From assembly GCA_964036275.1 (NCBI GenBank), contig OZ038433.1:1116001-1180000 (forward strand): a DNA stretch of 64,000 nt, written 5' to 3'. This DNA is from Litoditis marina. Taxonomy: Eukaryota > Nematoda > Chromadorea > Rhabditida > Rhabditidae. Both the position numbers and the translations under genes were made by a program. The notes under the pieces are model-generated. The model was not told the origin of the DNA, ran no database searches, and saw nothing but the letters and a program-made list of their open reading frames with translations. Below, in pieces: positions 47,671-61,859 of this stretch. The stretch's first letter is position 1, and each line of letters opens with the position of its first letter.

Positions 47671-50182
47671 ATGAGATACCTGATTATTGCTTCTTTCGGT
47701 TAGTTTTAACTTTCTCCCAATTGCGTACTTTGTAGTTATTTTAAGATTGAATATTTCTAAATAATAGATCTGCACTGCGCCACCATAGTGTAAAAACGCC
47801 GTTCACAGCAATTGCTGCTTGTTATAGAGCATTTGTGGAATCTTTCACAACTAACCATTTTTTCCAGTTCTCGGAATTATTTTACGAACTCCTGTCAGTA
47901 ACAATTCTTCGCGTAATGTTGCATTGAATATGATCACGACGTACTCCTGATGTTTAGAGAAAAAAAAGAAAGAAAAGTTTATAACATTTCGGGAAGTCTG
48001 AAATCGTGCTGTAGCACGTGAAATTCACGTGGAAATGATAACTGTTTTATCTGAACCCTTGTTGTTAAAGTAAATGTTTGTCTTGGTAATGTGCATAAAA
48101 CTACTTGGAAAACAAGTAGACCAGTTCGAGACATGAAGAAGGTTTTAAAGATATGAATACTGTATTTGTACTGAGTGCACGTAGGAATGATAGTCACTAT
48201 ACTGTTAGTCCATCGGTCAGTCACGTGAAACATGTTAAACACAGCAGAACTCAGAAACGTGCGAGTGCAAAGTGCACGATGCCTCATTAGATTGACTTCA
48301 CGTGACTATTCAATGTACTTCTATATAAACCCCTTGTTCTTGCAGTGAGCGTCTGTCTGGGTAATGCGCATAAAACCACTTAGAAAACAAGTACCATGGA
48401 GGACACAAATGATGTGACAGTCACTATCTGAACCCCATCTCAAAAACACACACAAACATACTGTAGTAAACCAGACTTTATACACAGCCAAAAAGGTAAT
48501 TGTACAATAAAATGCATTAGATATGAACACCATTTTTGTAGTGAGTGCACGTAGGAATGACAGTCACTATCTGAATCCCTTTTCGTTTCAGTGAGCGTCT
48601 GTCTGGGTAAGGCGCTCGACCCCCCTCAGGTGGTACCTCCATGTCCGCAGGGGTCTCGTCCACTTCTCAGACCGGACGGACTGCCCCGAAAATGTCTTCC
48701 ACACCAGAACAGTCTATGTGTCAATGCACTGCCGGATCAGGTAAATACTAAAATCGCCGTGAAACGAAAACAGACTGGCGGTTTTTATTTCAAACGTGCA
48801 TCTTTGAGGTACGTTTCGCACGTTTTAACTTCGAAATGAACAACAAAGTAAATATGTGTTAAACCAGAAATTTCTAGTTGAAATTCGGTCACCGAGAAGA
48901 GGTTTCTCTCCTCACGCAACTATTAAACCAACACGGAATGAGGTCTCTCTAAAATTGTTTAGGCATTAGAACACTGGATGAGGTCGAAAAATTACAATCA
49001 CAACATCACTAGAAAACTAGATTAGGTAAAAAACCCACATGGATAGTACTGCCATTACCTCAACTTCATGTAAATTTTTGACACTATTTCTTCGCGCTCC
49101 GAACCTCGGTCCTTCCTCGTTCAAACCGAGCATGAAGCAAAAACTCTCAGATAACACCATGCGGTACTATGTGTCGAGTAATAGTGTTGAATAAATACTG
49201 TAATATATAATTTTATTGCAGCCCATCGCGGATACGGTGTGCTGCTATAATAACCAGGTGGACTATTTCTGTTGTCTGGACACCACGGCCGAGCAGTGTC
49301 CCGACTATCATCAGGTCGGTCCCGATTATCATTTACAATAATAAAAGTATATGATAATAAGATACATTTATTTTACATTTACACTCGAAATATGTTTGTA
49401 ATCAGTCGTAGTCTGTCATACACCATTCACCATTTTCACGTGTATGCCAACTGGCCAACTTCGCAGAAAACAACACCCAAACATAAGGTAGAAAACAGAA
49501 CTCACACTCTATACAACAACTTTCGATTTCGACTCCCTATTATAAGAAGTGCTCCAAAATGTATTCGACACACCTTGACATTAAAATCATTCGAACGTTC
49601 GAACGGGTACTGTAGGAGTGTTAGTGGGAATCATGTCGACTACTTCGCAGATTCTGTAGTGAGCACTTTGAAATCTGTTGTGAAGCCGTATTCGAATACA
49701 ACGCGAGCAACTAAATTACCAAAATATGGCTTCCTCACACTTGAATCGCACCTGACATCGAAACATTGTTTTGTCTGGGTATACGTAAAACCGCATTATT
49801 TTGCACCGCGAAACTACAGAAACCATTTTCATACGAGACGCAGATACTACCGTAACCGTACAGTGTGTAGTTCTCGTAGCAACAAAAATTATTATGAAAA
49901 CAAGTCGTAAGTGTGTAGTTGTGTAATGCTGTATAACACGGCTGAAATAGTTGCCGTAAAATAGTGTTATTATTCTACTTTCATCATATTTTCTAACAAT
50001 TATACTTTCAGGTGACGGTGGTGATTCAGAACTCGTTCCCTCAGAATCCGTTCGCCCTGAAGTCGTACTTCTTCCGGGAAGGAATCGAGAATGAAGTCAT
50101 CGAATCGGCATTCAATAATCGATTGGGAGGCGAGGGAGACCTGCACAACGAGGGCGGAATCCTCGTCAGACACAATCCATGA
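47671..50182 (+). CDS. Small secreted Cys-rich protein, unrecognised family
   Basis: Four exons: 47671-47698, 48592-48740, 49222-49314, 50012-50182 (TGA), with phases in agreement, encoding 146 residues. It starts with a signal peptide (MRYLIIASFVSVCLG). The mature part has a proline-rich N-terminus, then eight cysteines arranged C, C, C, CC, CC, C (PPCPQGS, RKCLP, SLCV, TVCCY, FCCL, EQCPDY), followed by a Cys-free C-terminal third. An AATAAA signal lies at 50219, 37 nt past the stop. The Cys-rich part is loosely like EB/lustrin-type extracellular modules found in nematode secreted proteins; I cannot assign a function. Intron 1 holds diverged copies of the start of exon 2 (see findings). Confidence 0.82.
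48215..48330. repeat. Foldback family D
   Basis: AGTCACGTGAAACATGTT at the left and TTCACGTGACTATTCAATG at the right, in intron 1 of the secreted protein gene. Confidence 0.65.
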
Positions 50183-50218
50183 TAAATGGGAAGAGAGATA
50201 CTAATAAGCATTGTATCT

Positions 50219-50224
50219 AATAAA
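50219..50224 (+). terminator. Poly(A) signal of the secreted protein gene
   Basis: AATAAA lies 37 nt past the TGA. Confidence 0.75.
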
Positions 50225-50289
50225 CTTACTATATAGATTGATGTCGTGATGATTAACGGAAATTCGAAAGACACGGTACTGTACTGTTT

Positions 50290-50412
50290 TGAGGAAGAGA
50301 AAGAGAGAGAGGGAGAGAGAGAGAGAGAGAGATAAGGCGTGAGATAAAGAGACAGAGAAGGCGTGGTAGAAAAAGAGAAAGGGGAAAGAAATAGAGAGTG
50401 TGAGTGAAAAGG
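50290..50412. repeat. (GA)n microsatellite
   Basis: GA-rich tract just past the 3' end of the secreted protein gene. Confidence 0.85.
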
Positions 50413-50814
50413 AAGGGCGAAAAGGAGTGAGATAAACTGGGGAGCATGTGTGGAAAAGAGCATAAAAGTTTCAACAATGACTTTTGACATCATCACACCA
50501 CCATCATCATGACTATGGAATTCCAAATTCAAACATGTCTATGAATTAATTTGCAACTAATGAAAAAAAAACGTACCACGTTGTTCTATTTGTCCCTTTC
50601 TCGGTTGTTATTGTATGACGTTTACTTCCAAAATAATCTCTTGTTATGATGCGAATATTCGCCATGACTCATATTCCCATTTCGAACATGAAAGGAAGCC
50701 GCACGCACCACTTATCAGGGTTATCTAGCACTGACTATCTGGAGTTCTTCCGCCTGAACTGTGATTACTTTTCCACCCACTTCACTTTGAGCCTGACCAA
50801 CAATATTTCACCGG

Positions 50815-51020
50815 GCCAATTCCACAAGGAACCCGGTTTTTCGTTAACCCTCTCAGTTAACCATTAACCGATCACCGGGTTAACCCGTTAGTTAACCCCT
50901 TTGTAACCCTCTTTTACAACCTCTTTTGGACGAAATTTTAGGTTACTTAGTGGTTAACAAAAGGGTTAACCAGGTAAGCCAATTGATGGTTACTTGATAG
51001 GGTTAAAGAAATACGGGGAT
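50815..51020. repeat. GTTAACC-rich repeat
   Basis: Repeated GTTAACCC/GGGTTAAC units, similar to 29325-29525, in the intergenic region. Confidence 0.5.
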
Positions 51021-52731
51021 TCGCCATTTCACCGTTCAGCACTCAAAATAACAGCGTTAATCATCAAACAACGTGTAAGAAGTTTTAAAACGTGGAGTAC
51101 ACTTCTAGCTCTTTTTTAGTGGTATTTTTTCCAATATGTACAGTAACACTGATAATGACTGATACACTCAGACAAAGTTACGAAGTGCATCGTTATCTAG
51201 TGATAACTGTACTAATTAAATGTTCTTATAATGTTTTCTCCTTTCATATTGCTAATCCTATAACATTCAGTCGGCCATCCTTCTTTTTCATAGCCTCAGT
51301 AATCTCACTATGTCTATGTTTCGCATCATAATATGTCACGCATCACTTCCGGAAATTTCCCAGCCTTCAGCGGCATCATTCCACTCAAACTTTTGGTTGG
51401 GTATAACCATTTGTTATTCTAATGAATAACATGTTATCCTATCCTTTATTGTATCTGGCTCATAGTCTCACTACAATGGGTACTAATTATTATCCAATAC
51501 CTCATACTTCCGTTTTTCTCAATCCTTGCGAAACAAGGTTCAGAAACACTCGATTATGAAATAGCTATTTTCCTTCTTTCATAGAATTGGCCATTGTCAA
51601 GAGCACTTCACTATCAAAAGTCCTGATTTTGTTTCGAGTAAAATATTCGCATTTATTTTACTCTATTAACAATGCTCAAAATAATACTAATTCCTCTTAG
51701 TCATTGTTACAATATGCGGTCTTAATTAGAACATTTAACCAGCACCCGCGGGTATTTAATACTTCCTGAACAATAGTCCAAACCTCCTACGTTATATTTA
51801 ATTATTAACGCAAATATGTTATATCTATGACTTTATATTGTCAATCCCAAAGTATTGTAACAACTCAAAGTTCAATACTCTATCAAATTTGTCTTGAATT
51901 CAAGACATCTGTGAACAAATAAAGATGATTCATGTGATATCACCTTTCAAGATAGGCTGGCATCTGTCCAGAACAACAAATTTGTGATAACATTATTGCC
52001 ACCCTACCAAATGAACCTCTCTCAACAATGGAGGTTCTCGAGTGTTATGCCGTTGTTATGATGTGGCAACGTGTCTAGTGCATTACGAGCGCGAATCGTA
52101 TTGGGTAATCATAAGAGGACGAGCGGGGAACGAGTGTTGGACGAATTAATCTGGCAAATCGGGAGATATTTTGGTTTTGTTGCGAAATTTGATAACTAGC
52201 AACGTTTATGGGATGACTGAAGTAATAATATAGTTCACACCATTCCTGCTGAGACTCCTACAGTAACCTTACTAACTTTCCGAAGGCTGTTGTGAAGCTG
52301 AATATGGAGTTCATGGAAAAAGCTCTCGTATATTTACTCTACCTGAGAACGAGAAGGAGGTACGAAAATCCTCAACTTCTCCGATCAAAAGTGAGTGAGC
52401 AAAACGGCTTGGAATTTTCCAAATCCTACTGTAGGAGTCTCAGTAGGAATGAAAAAGACTATACTACGTCTAATTATGCTTCTACACTTCTCCGACAAAT
52501 CTTAGCCATATATCAAGCGATTTTGTAGCGTTCTCGACGAGACTGTGCATTTCAGAGATACGCTGTCTGGCTCGGACTGTCTGTTTTCAATTTGACCTCA
52601 ATTCTCTCTTGCTTTTGTAGTTCGCTAATCACAGAAGTTTGGCGCAAATTTTTCTGTATTTCGTTGTTATGGTGGCAACGTGCCACGTGCATGCCCTGGC
52701 GAGCGCTTACTGTAGGGAATGATCACATGAT

Positions 52732-52808
52732 CGTTGTAGTTTGATCTCAAAAACCGTTATTCGCGAATTTCGACCGAAAAGCTAAGGGATCAAACTACAA
52801 ACACAGTG
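52732..52808. repeat. Foldback family B
   Basis: GTTGTAGTTTGATCTC at the left and GATCAAACTACAAACACA at the right; intergenic. Confidence 0.75.
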
Positions 52809-53783
52809 GGATAGGGCTCACACATCGTATACGCTTGTTTTGGGAAGAGCCAATCCTATATATCAAATCATAGAACATTGGCGCAAATTTTTCTGTGTTA
52901 TGCTGTTGTTATGTGTGGCAAGGTGTCGAGTGCGCGCCCTCTATTGCGCGAACATCCCTTTCCAGCGCACCCTGGCGGCACAACGCCGTACTTGGTACGT
53001 CGGTGTGTGGTGGGGGAATTTCAATACATCTAATTCTGTTTCTACTAAAGTAATGCTACTACTTCTAATTATGTTTCTGCCTCTGATTATTTACTCAAAA
53101 ACTTGTCCTTCAGTGACGCCCAAGTTGTTGTTATGTGTGGCCTGTGTCACGTGCTCTGTTGCGCGAACATCCATCCCCTTTCCAGTGCACCCTGGCAGGC
53201 GGAGGCTGTACTTGGTTGGTCGGTTGGCGGTGGTCGGGGGGTGCGCGTCTGATTAGTAAACAGCCTCCTCGTATGTTGTGCTGTGGGGGCGGGGCCTATT
53301 CGACGGCAGGCGGGATGCGACCCGCCGTCTGCCTACAGGCCGCTCGTATATTCGCTGCCCTACTCAACTCATTCTTCCTGGTTAGTTTTTTAAGATCAAC
53401 TGATTCGAAATGAAGAGTTCACACGTTTTATTCGCTGTTTTTTCATGTATTTAGAATGTATTTTGCTCATTATAATACTCGCGCAACAAATACTTTGTTT
53501 ACAAACTTTAATGGAGAACCCAGAAACTGCCGGTAACAGTTTCCTTTATCTGCTAATACTATAATCATGTGATAGTGCAGATCTATTAGATGCTCCCAAC
53601 GCATTAGATGATAGAGAGTGTATCAGTGTATAAATAGTGCAAACTACAAATTTATTAGTTTTTGATTATAACTGTATAACATCTCATTGAATAACAAACG
53701 TAATGTGAGTAGTATGCATCTACAGAATACGGTATTACATAGATACTAGTGTGTCAGAGACTCTTTTCATTCTTTTCCGCTCA

Positions 53784-56087
53784 ATGGGAAAAACTGTGAG
53801 TATCATATTTCAGTTGTGCTCTCTTTTAATACTCGGTCTGGCTTGCTTGGCGACCATAAATCCACCCAAAGCAGACGTTTCTCCGGCACCCCTTAACTCC
53901 TACCCACAGGTATATCTTTCTCTCAGTTTTATGAATTGAGTAATTCGAACTTAAAATGAGCTTCAAATGTACGTTAGGTAACAATATTACTTGGTATCAT
54001 TGTGTTTTCCGTGTCAGTATTACATCAAGTACCCATCGCGTTCGGCAGTAACTACTTTTTTGGAGTCGACTGCGATTGAAACGACCTTCTAAATGTTGAT
54101 CTAGCGGGTTTTCGTGAAACTAACGACTGTCACACATATTGACGAGAAAGGAAATGTGTCGGGCATGGCATAATTGTAGTCCATTACCGCAATCCCCTTC
54201 CAATCTATTCCATTGCAGTATATCGTGACTCTGTTATTGATATCATCCTACTCTATTTGCCTTTTTCTACTCTCGTCTCTGGGACTACTTTCACTATGTT
54301 TCCTTACTTCTTTTCTCATATCAGTGGTGAGTTACTATTCATTGTTTTATTCATGTTGAACAAATATAACACCTTAATTAGAAAATGGCGTCTCTTACCT
54401 TTGACTAATGAAATCAACCAGATGTAATTTAGTTTGTCAACACCTAATATAACGGAACGACTCATTTTTAAATTTCTGAACTACACCCTATGGCAATCAA
54501 AACTTTAGATTTCAAAATACATACACCCATTGTGATTCGTTTTCAAGTAGGCTTCTAGTGTCTTATGTTGGTTCCTACGACATTATGTTACTGAATCAAT
54601 GTTTCCTGCCAACCGAAGTAGAGAATAGGCGCAATTAAAATGTAACACCTGGACGGGCGCTCATTGACATTATGTAATTTCAATTGATTCTCTTGAAGCA
54701 AAAGTTAAACGTATGCGAGATTGAAAAAGGGTAATGTATACAAATTGAGAAATGGCAAAAGCGGCATAAACTCTTTGAAAGTCTCAAATTCACAATTTAC
54801 CATTGAAATGTTCTATAGTTCTCAACATTTATACTCATCATAAACCGCTGATGAAGTATGTATGAGAAACTGCAGTGTATGCCGTAAATGCCCAACTATA
54901 GTCTGTTGGGTCCCGCTGGGACATTATAGCCCGCACGTTGCCAACACCATGGAGAAGCGCATCGATGTCTTAGTTGATAAAACAAATAGCTCTCTCTAGC
55001 CTAGCCGCAATTTAGCAGACTCCAGATTCGAACTGAATTTCCGGTTTCTGAATTTTCGGGGATTGTTTCGCGAACTTGAAACAGTACGATTTTACTTTGA
55101 CTAACGCAGTTTTCACGAGATTCCCAAACAAAAGAACGATCAATTCTGGCGCATTGAATAATTCATCCTTTTTGGGAAATTCTGAATGCATGCGAAAACC
55201 TGCCACTGACATAATTATATGAATATGGGAGATGAGCAAGTACAAGGAATAAATTAAACTACATCTCATAGAGCTAGATGAACAAACTATTATTGACAGT
55301 TTCCAATGTTGACACTCACAAATTCCAACTTGTTAAAATTACGGAATTTCCGTTTTCCAGCACATTCTCGGCCAGATTGCAATGGTATCAGCTCAACTAA
55401 TTGCGGTCGCATTTACAATCACCGTTAGGAAAAGGGTTAGTTCTTATTTGATTACCAGTCAAATCGTGCTAATCGTTATTGACAGATTACCTACTTAGTA
55501 ACCAGAAAAAGAGTGCCACAAAGGTCACCAAGAACCAGGTCACTTGAAAAATTGGTCGTACATTGATCCCCGTTCGGGACAAAAGTAATTGAAAGTTCTT
55601 GTTCATTAGCAAACGAAGCTCACCCCGGAAATGTATTTTTCAGTTGCACGCCAAACTGCAAGAAAATTGGCAAATGAACGAACCGGCCCAGTGTCATGAC
55701 GAGAATGTTTGTGTTCCGTTGCAACGGTTTCTACACTCGGAAGCATTGTTCATCATTTCGCTATGCGTATTCCTGTTTCTACAGGTTAGTTAAACGACCA
55801 TAATTGTTGGGCAAGAGATATTCAGAATGTGAAAAAAACAGTTATATCTGGATAACGAAGTACCATAAAAATGGAAACAAGGCGAACACGTCTATATCTA
55901 AACTGTTCACAATACAATACCATACATTAAAACCTCTTTTCTCGTATCATTCCTGATTTTGCTAAAGCCACAACAATCTCCTCATTTCTAGGTCTTGCTG
56001 TTGATTGCTAGTAGTTTTCTGGCGGAGAGACAATCCTCTGAGGAGCGGAAACTTCTTTTGCTACAGAGAGACGAAGATGACGACTAG
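53784..56087 (+). CDS. Small four-helix membrane protein, nematode type
   Basis: Five exons, all phase 0: 53784-53909, 54219-54326, 55361-55435, 55644-55784, 55992-56087 (TAG). The product is 181 residues. Hydrophobic stretches: IIFQLCSLLILGLACLAT; YIVTLLLISSYSICLFLL plus SLCFLTSFLIS; AMVSAQLIAVAFTITV; ALFIISLCVFLFLQVLLLIA. A loop between helices 3 and 4 has two cysteines (QCHDENVC), giving a tetraspan-like plan. The C-terminus is charged (ERQSSEERK...DEDDD). I do not recognise the family. It is convergent with PNKP downstream. Confidence 0.78.
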
Positions 56088-57528
56088 ATTTCAACCGCAT
56101 CACTCGACCATTCAATAATGGTATCAAACAGCCAGTTTCCCAATTATCAACTAATGACTAGCCCATATGTTTTTATCAGAACTATATCCATTTTTTGAGA
56201 GAGAATTTAGATTTGATAGGTTCTAGGAAATGGGTCTATTAGAGCGTCTCTTCTATTTCAATGGTCGACTCTTTATCTATCGCAGAACTGGTTTTGTGCG
56301 ACAAACTCGACATTCCTCTCGAACTTTGGGATGAAATAGCAAGAGTCCGATCATGTGATAGAGAGTTAGGTCATTGAGAGAAGAGAATACTAGCAAATTG
56401 AGTAGAATACTACAGTTCAATTGAAATGCATTTGAAATTCCTTTTAACAATACTTCAAACTTCCATCATTGTTGTTACCAACAAGTCACATCCGAAAAGT
56501 AAAAGTAAACCAGTCACGTGAAACGTGCAAACAACTATACGCAATTCACTTCCGAAATTACAAGATTTTACTTTTATAATTGTTGACGTTTCACGTGACT
56601 CGCCAATTGTGATCGATTCTAATTAGTTATTCTCAGTTCACGTACCCTAGACTAATACGTGGTATGAAACTTCGTAAAGGCGCCGGTGATATTCAGGGGT
56701 TCTAAGCATAGTTTCTCGTGTTGTTTTTGTTTACATCTTGACTGCATACTGTTGTTTTCCACTGATTTCATAATCTCACTCCATAATTCTATCCACTTTG
56801 CCTGACTTTTGTGCCTCTTGACTTGAAGTTCAGGTCGATTTTTTCCGTGTCACCAACCGGCTGGTTTCACTTGTGTAAATAAAAAGCCAAGGGCTTTTCT
56901 TCTATGCCATCTCATGTTACAACTGGTGATAAACGATTTTTATGAGATACAAATGTGTTGATTGACAGTTTCGAAAAAGATCTATACATGCATTGAAGAC
57001 TATGAAAACTATGAAAAGCAAAAATTCTAATGCCCCGTGCATTAGACATTTCACATATGAATGAACATACAGAGATGGGAATGTCATTAACAGTCAAGTG
57101 CAGAAGTGTAATATAAATTAGATTTCCACTTAAACTTCGAAGAATCTTACGTATGAAGTAAAATGCCCTGGTAACATCTCACGAATTGCATAACATAAAA
57201 GGAAACATCTTAAAGCAAGTTGTGTGACTAAAACTCGTACAAGTTTGTTACCAATAACTTCAGTAGAAAGTGACTTTAGAGAAATTGCAGAAGTTTAATT
57301 CCATATACTACTTGTGATTTCAATCAAATAGTGCATATTTCTGTCACAGCGAGGGCAAAGCGTGCAATAGTCAGAGTCAGAGTTATATGCGAGACTGGCA
57401 ACAAAAGGTTCGCTCGAATGGGTTTAAATTACTTATAAGCCAATAAAATACATAGACCTGTCTTAATGTCTGAATGGTCACCCTTAATGTCTGAATGGTC
57501 AGATAGGAAGCTCAGAGGGAATAGTTAA
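56088..57528. other. Convergent intergenic spacer
   Basis: Between the four-helix protein gene and PNKP. An inverted pair CAGTCACGTGAAACGT / ACGTTTCACGTGACTC lies at 56510-56605. Two tandem CTTAATGTCTGAATGGTCA units are at 57463-57502. No gene seen. Confidence 0.6.
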
Positions 57529-60500
57529 TTAGGACTCTGTGATATACTGACTGAATAAGGCGGCATGCTCCTCATTCTCGAAATTGGGCACGAAGTTCAC
57601 GGTGACAATCGACTGGAAGCCCTCCGATTCCAACGGTTTCTGAAAAAAAAAATGTATGATAAACAGATAACAAAACTTGCAACCTTGCAAAGTTAGGGAC
57701 AACTCGAGTTTTCAAATCTATTATTCAAATTTAGCATAACCATTACCGAACATGCTGTCTACATATTAATAAATTTGAGAATACCAAATTATCAAACTAC
57801 AATCGCGGATTTTTCTTTTGGATTTTGTGACTCTTCGGATCAGAGCCTTGGTTCACCTTGAATTTGCTGTTGAACATGCGCAGCACCATGGTGCCCACAT
57901 TCTGTGAGTCGGTCCGCGTCAGTCCCCGGAATCGAACATGATGCATGGCCTGCGGCAGACTGCAGTTCATCTCGAAACAACGACAGTTCACGGACAGCTC
58001 CTTCGCCAGAGCCGTATAACGAGATCTAAAAACATCCAATATAACCGTGCTGTGTGTACAGGGTGGCAGAATCCTATCAAACTATTCCAGTCACACTCGT
58101 TTTGCACTGCACTGCAGTCTTTCGCGGTAGAGTTATGTGCTTTTTAGAGTTTCAAACACGCAAAAATACGAAAAGAATTGAACTTTCGCAGTTATTTTCG
58201 AGAACTTCAAACAACATGACATACCAAGAGTACCATTGACGACTGCCCGTGCACTACGACAAGCTATCACGAACAGGTTCCAGCTGCCTACCGTTTACGA
58301 TGTCATGGTCATTGAGATGATATTTAGATCAGAAAAACCATCTCTTGAGAATATGATCAACATGAAAAAGTTTAACGATTGTTGAGTGTGTCTATTATTA
58401 CCTGGACTCCACGTCGGGGTTCGTATTGTCTACGATGACACTTCGGCCTTCTTTTAGATGATTTCTGGCTTGTGCAACACATTTTTGCCACGTTCCTAGA
58501 GTATCCCTGAAACAGTGGAAGATCAGTCAACCCCAATATCAATTATATAAATTATATAAATAACATAAGTAAGTTGAGTTCTTATTCTCCCTTTAATTAT
58601 GAAACTGAAGTTTCACACCTAAATTATTGATAGTTGATAGTAACACGTCCTATTGCAAAAAAATCCATTCTATTTCATTACTATTTGAGGTTACACAATG
58701 GAACAGACCAATTCACCCTCATTCGAGCAATCAACAATAGGAATCGCACACAACATCACACATGGGCAGACAGAACTCTTTTCCCTTTGTGTGTTTCAGA
58801 ACAAACAAATTAAAATATCTACCCCAACTACCTATTGACAACTGCATATCCGTGCTTCTTTTCTATCGAGTGAGCAAAAGTTGACTTTCCCGAGCCGGGG
58901 AAACCAACCATCACAACTATTTCTGGCGAAGGCCACGGCATTGGAGAGTCTGCAGAATAAATGAAATACTCATGCAATTGACAAGCCTCTTGACTACGTG
59001 TAAAAATTCATGTAGTCTTACCCTAATATCTAATCATCTTACACTAGATTTCGATACAAACGTTTTGTCCTCAGTTGGGATGGGTATTAACTAGACTCCC
59101 TCGAAAGTTGCACAAAGGTATTTGAAAATCATAGGAAGTTACGAACTAGTAAGAAAAAACACAATTTAACGACTTTCATTCATTTTTGGAACGTTTTGTG
59201 ATTTGCCGTACACTAGAAGTGAATGGATTAGTCACGTATAACGTAAATAATCATCTTAATTCGTCCATTTTATTTACATTATACTTTTGGCTAACCCTTA
59301 CCTTCGGGAACGAGGAGTGGATGACCAGCTGTCACGAGGTTAACTGGTTCGAATGCGGGTGGTCCCCATGGATCGTCTACTTTTCTATCCAAGAAGAACT
59401 GCTCCGGGGTCAAGAATCGAAGACCGACATTCATCGCGAAATAGCGGTCCGCGCAGCTGTGATCCTTTTTCACGTGAACCTAAAATACCGAGTTATTCGA
59501 GGAAAATTAAGAGGGGGTGCTACTGTTACAATAAATATCATCAAAAACATTATAATCACTCTTGGGTGCAGTTTAAGTAATATGAAACTTATATTGTTGG
59601 CAGCCAGATTTCCTACGTGACCTGACAATCAAGTTTAACTGATGTATGTACCAACATATATGGTGCACAATCTTCGCTCACCTCGAAATATACTCGGGAT
59701 CTTCATTTCAAGATAAACAAGCAACTAACACCCACATCCCACTATAAATCGCTCACTTGGACAAAAACGCAGTGAACAACACCACATCCACAACACAGCT
59801 GTCACTTTTCCACGCGTAAAGATTGAAAAACAGACAGGGGAGCCATAAAACATATAACCACATAGTTGAGAAACTCAAACGACGGGCTTATTCTCGGTTC
59901 GGCAAAAACTGTTCGAATTTGGTCTTATGACCCAAAATTTTAAAATGTGAGGTTTTTGTGTCGGAAAACAGGTTCTTTTTCAAAGAAAAGTCACATTTTA
60001 CAGGTGGGTACAATTAGGAGCCGCCAACCTTGGTCTTGTGTCTTCCGGCAGCGTCGCCAACGAAAAACGATTTTCCCACGTCCACCTTCACATCACCGTT
60101 ATTTTCCGTCAACGCAGTCCACATTCCGGTACACGGCTTACGGTAACGACCGCCGCCAATAGACACGAATGCCTGAAGTATATGGGTAACTAGATGACAG
60201 ACATATCCTTACTATATAGATATTCATTCACAACAAGTTATATGAACAACTAAAAAACATAAAACCCTAGAGCACATCCTAATTATGATAAACGCCCCAG
60301 CTACGGGTCACAATCCGCAATCTGAACTGATGAATTGTCACGGTTCCTAGTTGGCTACTTTCCATGCAGATATAGCAAATTCCAAGATACATATGAATCG
60401 AATCCGAAGAAACTACTTACCTGAACCGGCAGTCCAATTCTACGAACGATGGCTTCTATTTTTCTCATGAACGCCTTTTTGTCCACCTGGCCTGTCTGAA

Positions 60501-61859
60501 ATGGCATTGTTTCATGTATTTCAGTTGATAACGTATGATCGTGAGGAAAACTCTCACTACATTGGGCAAGATCAAATTTTGAACGATGTGGTATAAATAT
60601 CGAGAAAAGAGTTTTTCGTGGCGGCCAGTTGAGGCAGCCGCTGGATATAGGCACGCAATCCAGAAACCATAATAGCAGGGTGTCAGCACTGGGGTTAAAC
60701 TCCCCGTCGAATTTTTCAGCTGCTCACTTGATTAGTTTTACCAGAAATACAGTACCGTTTTAAAAAAAGGCTAACCGATAATATAAGCTATTTAACAAAA
60801 AAGCACCTGAATGCCCTTTTGATTGGTGAAAATGACCAGCTTGTAGCCCTCTTCGTGAAGTTTCTTCAGCTTCGGCACCACTTTGTCACTCCATAGTTTC
60901 CAATCAGTGGTGTCGGTGGGAAACACCTTGCCCGACTTGGTGGTGATCAGAGTTCCGTCTAAAATAGACCTATTAATAATGTTGTTATCTTCATGGAACT
61001 CATCAGACTCCAGCTGGTGTGATCTTCGCTAGAACTATAGAGTACCAGTGACTCAAAACTGAAACCAACCTGTGTTTACAAACAAAATGATATATTATTA
61101 ACGTTTGGGAAGTTTTCTTTTCTCTGAACTAGTTGGTAGTTTCGAGATAAGTTTTGAAATGTGAGATAAAGATGTCCTGAGCACAGAAAACTCCCAGAAA
61201 TGAGTAGATGGTAAATAAATCACTTTCACATGCTGTATACTTCTTCCACTTTCGTTCAAACTATCGAATTACAATCAATGAAAGTTATTTGCAGTATGTT
61301 TTAACTCAGTTAAAAATGATTGAAAGTTTTGAAAAGTAGAAAACGAACCCATGTCGAATGCCGCAGCTTTCTCCAAGTTCTCACAGGCATTGTGGGTATA
61401 AACCAAGAGATGGTCACTATCTTCGAAGCACCAGCTGCCGAGGGACGGCTTCTTATTCCCAAACATATCTGGAACACACAAATATTACTATTTCAAATGA
61501 AACTAAGAGCTACTTGCACAAATATTGATTATTTGATAGGCCAACCTATTCTCCGCCTCATTATTAGAATGGAGGTAACCATGTGATATAAATATAAGAA
61601 ACGCTCTCGAACATTCTCGAAATGCACCTTAGAATGTTCGGACGCGTTTCTCCTACTAATGAACAGAAAGTTGTTTACCCGCTAATGTGGCGAGAATACA
61701 GTAACCATTAGGCTGGCATATATCTAAACATTATTTGCAGCTCGGTTGAATTATTTCTCAACGGGCAGTTTGTACAAAAAACATAAAAAATCGAAACACA
61801 CCTTTCTCCTCTTCGCTCGACTCCTTTAAAACCTTCTTTCCCTCCGAATTCCTTTTCAT
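57529..61859 (-). CDS. PNKP: Bifunctional polynucleotide 3'-phosphatase / 5'-kinase (PNKP)
   Basis: Ten minus-strand exons: 61802-61859, 61349-61468, 60807-60958, 60421-60495, 60029-60172, 59302-59479, 58832-58949, 58402-58506, 57857-58025, 57529-57639 (TAA). Phases agree, giving 409 residues. The N-terminal half is a HAD phosphatase: AAFDMDGTLI carries the catalytic aspartates, followed by [16 protein letters not shown] and the downstream [12 protein letters not shown]. The C-terminal half is a P-loop kinase: [11 protein letters not shown] (Walker A), then GTWQKC and [10 protein letters not shown]. The vertebrate N-terminal FHA domain is absent, so this is the short worm form. It repairs DNA strand-break ends by removing 3'-phosphate and adding 5'-phosphate. 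A possible 5'-UTR or trans-splice acceptor (TTTCCAG on this strand) lies near 61904. Confidence 0.95.

Larger units (their letters stand above)
50413..53783. other. Intergenic, repeats only
   Basis: Holds the GTTAACC repeat, a family B element and three diverged copies of a TGTTGTTATG...TTGCGCGAACATCC type unit (around 52030, 52900 and 53130). A GC-rich imperfect hairpin lies near 53300-53333. Several open frames exist, but none has supporting splice structure or a family. Confidence 0.55.

Noticed and set aside
49272..49910. 212-codon plus-strand open frame
   Set aside because: It overlaps exon 3 of the secreted protein gene in another frame, then runs through an intron containing a dispersed repeat (GTAGGAGTGTTAGTGGGAAT-like, also near 46495 and 52440). 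No domain is recognised. Its length is still notable.
52840..53256. 138-codon plus-strand frame
   Set aside because: Runs through diverged tandem copies of an intergenic repeat; no splice or domain support.
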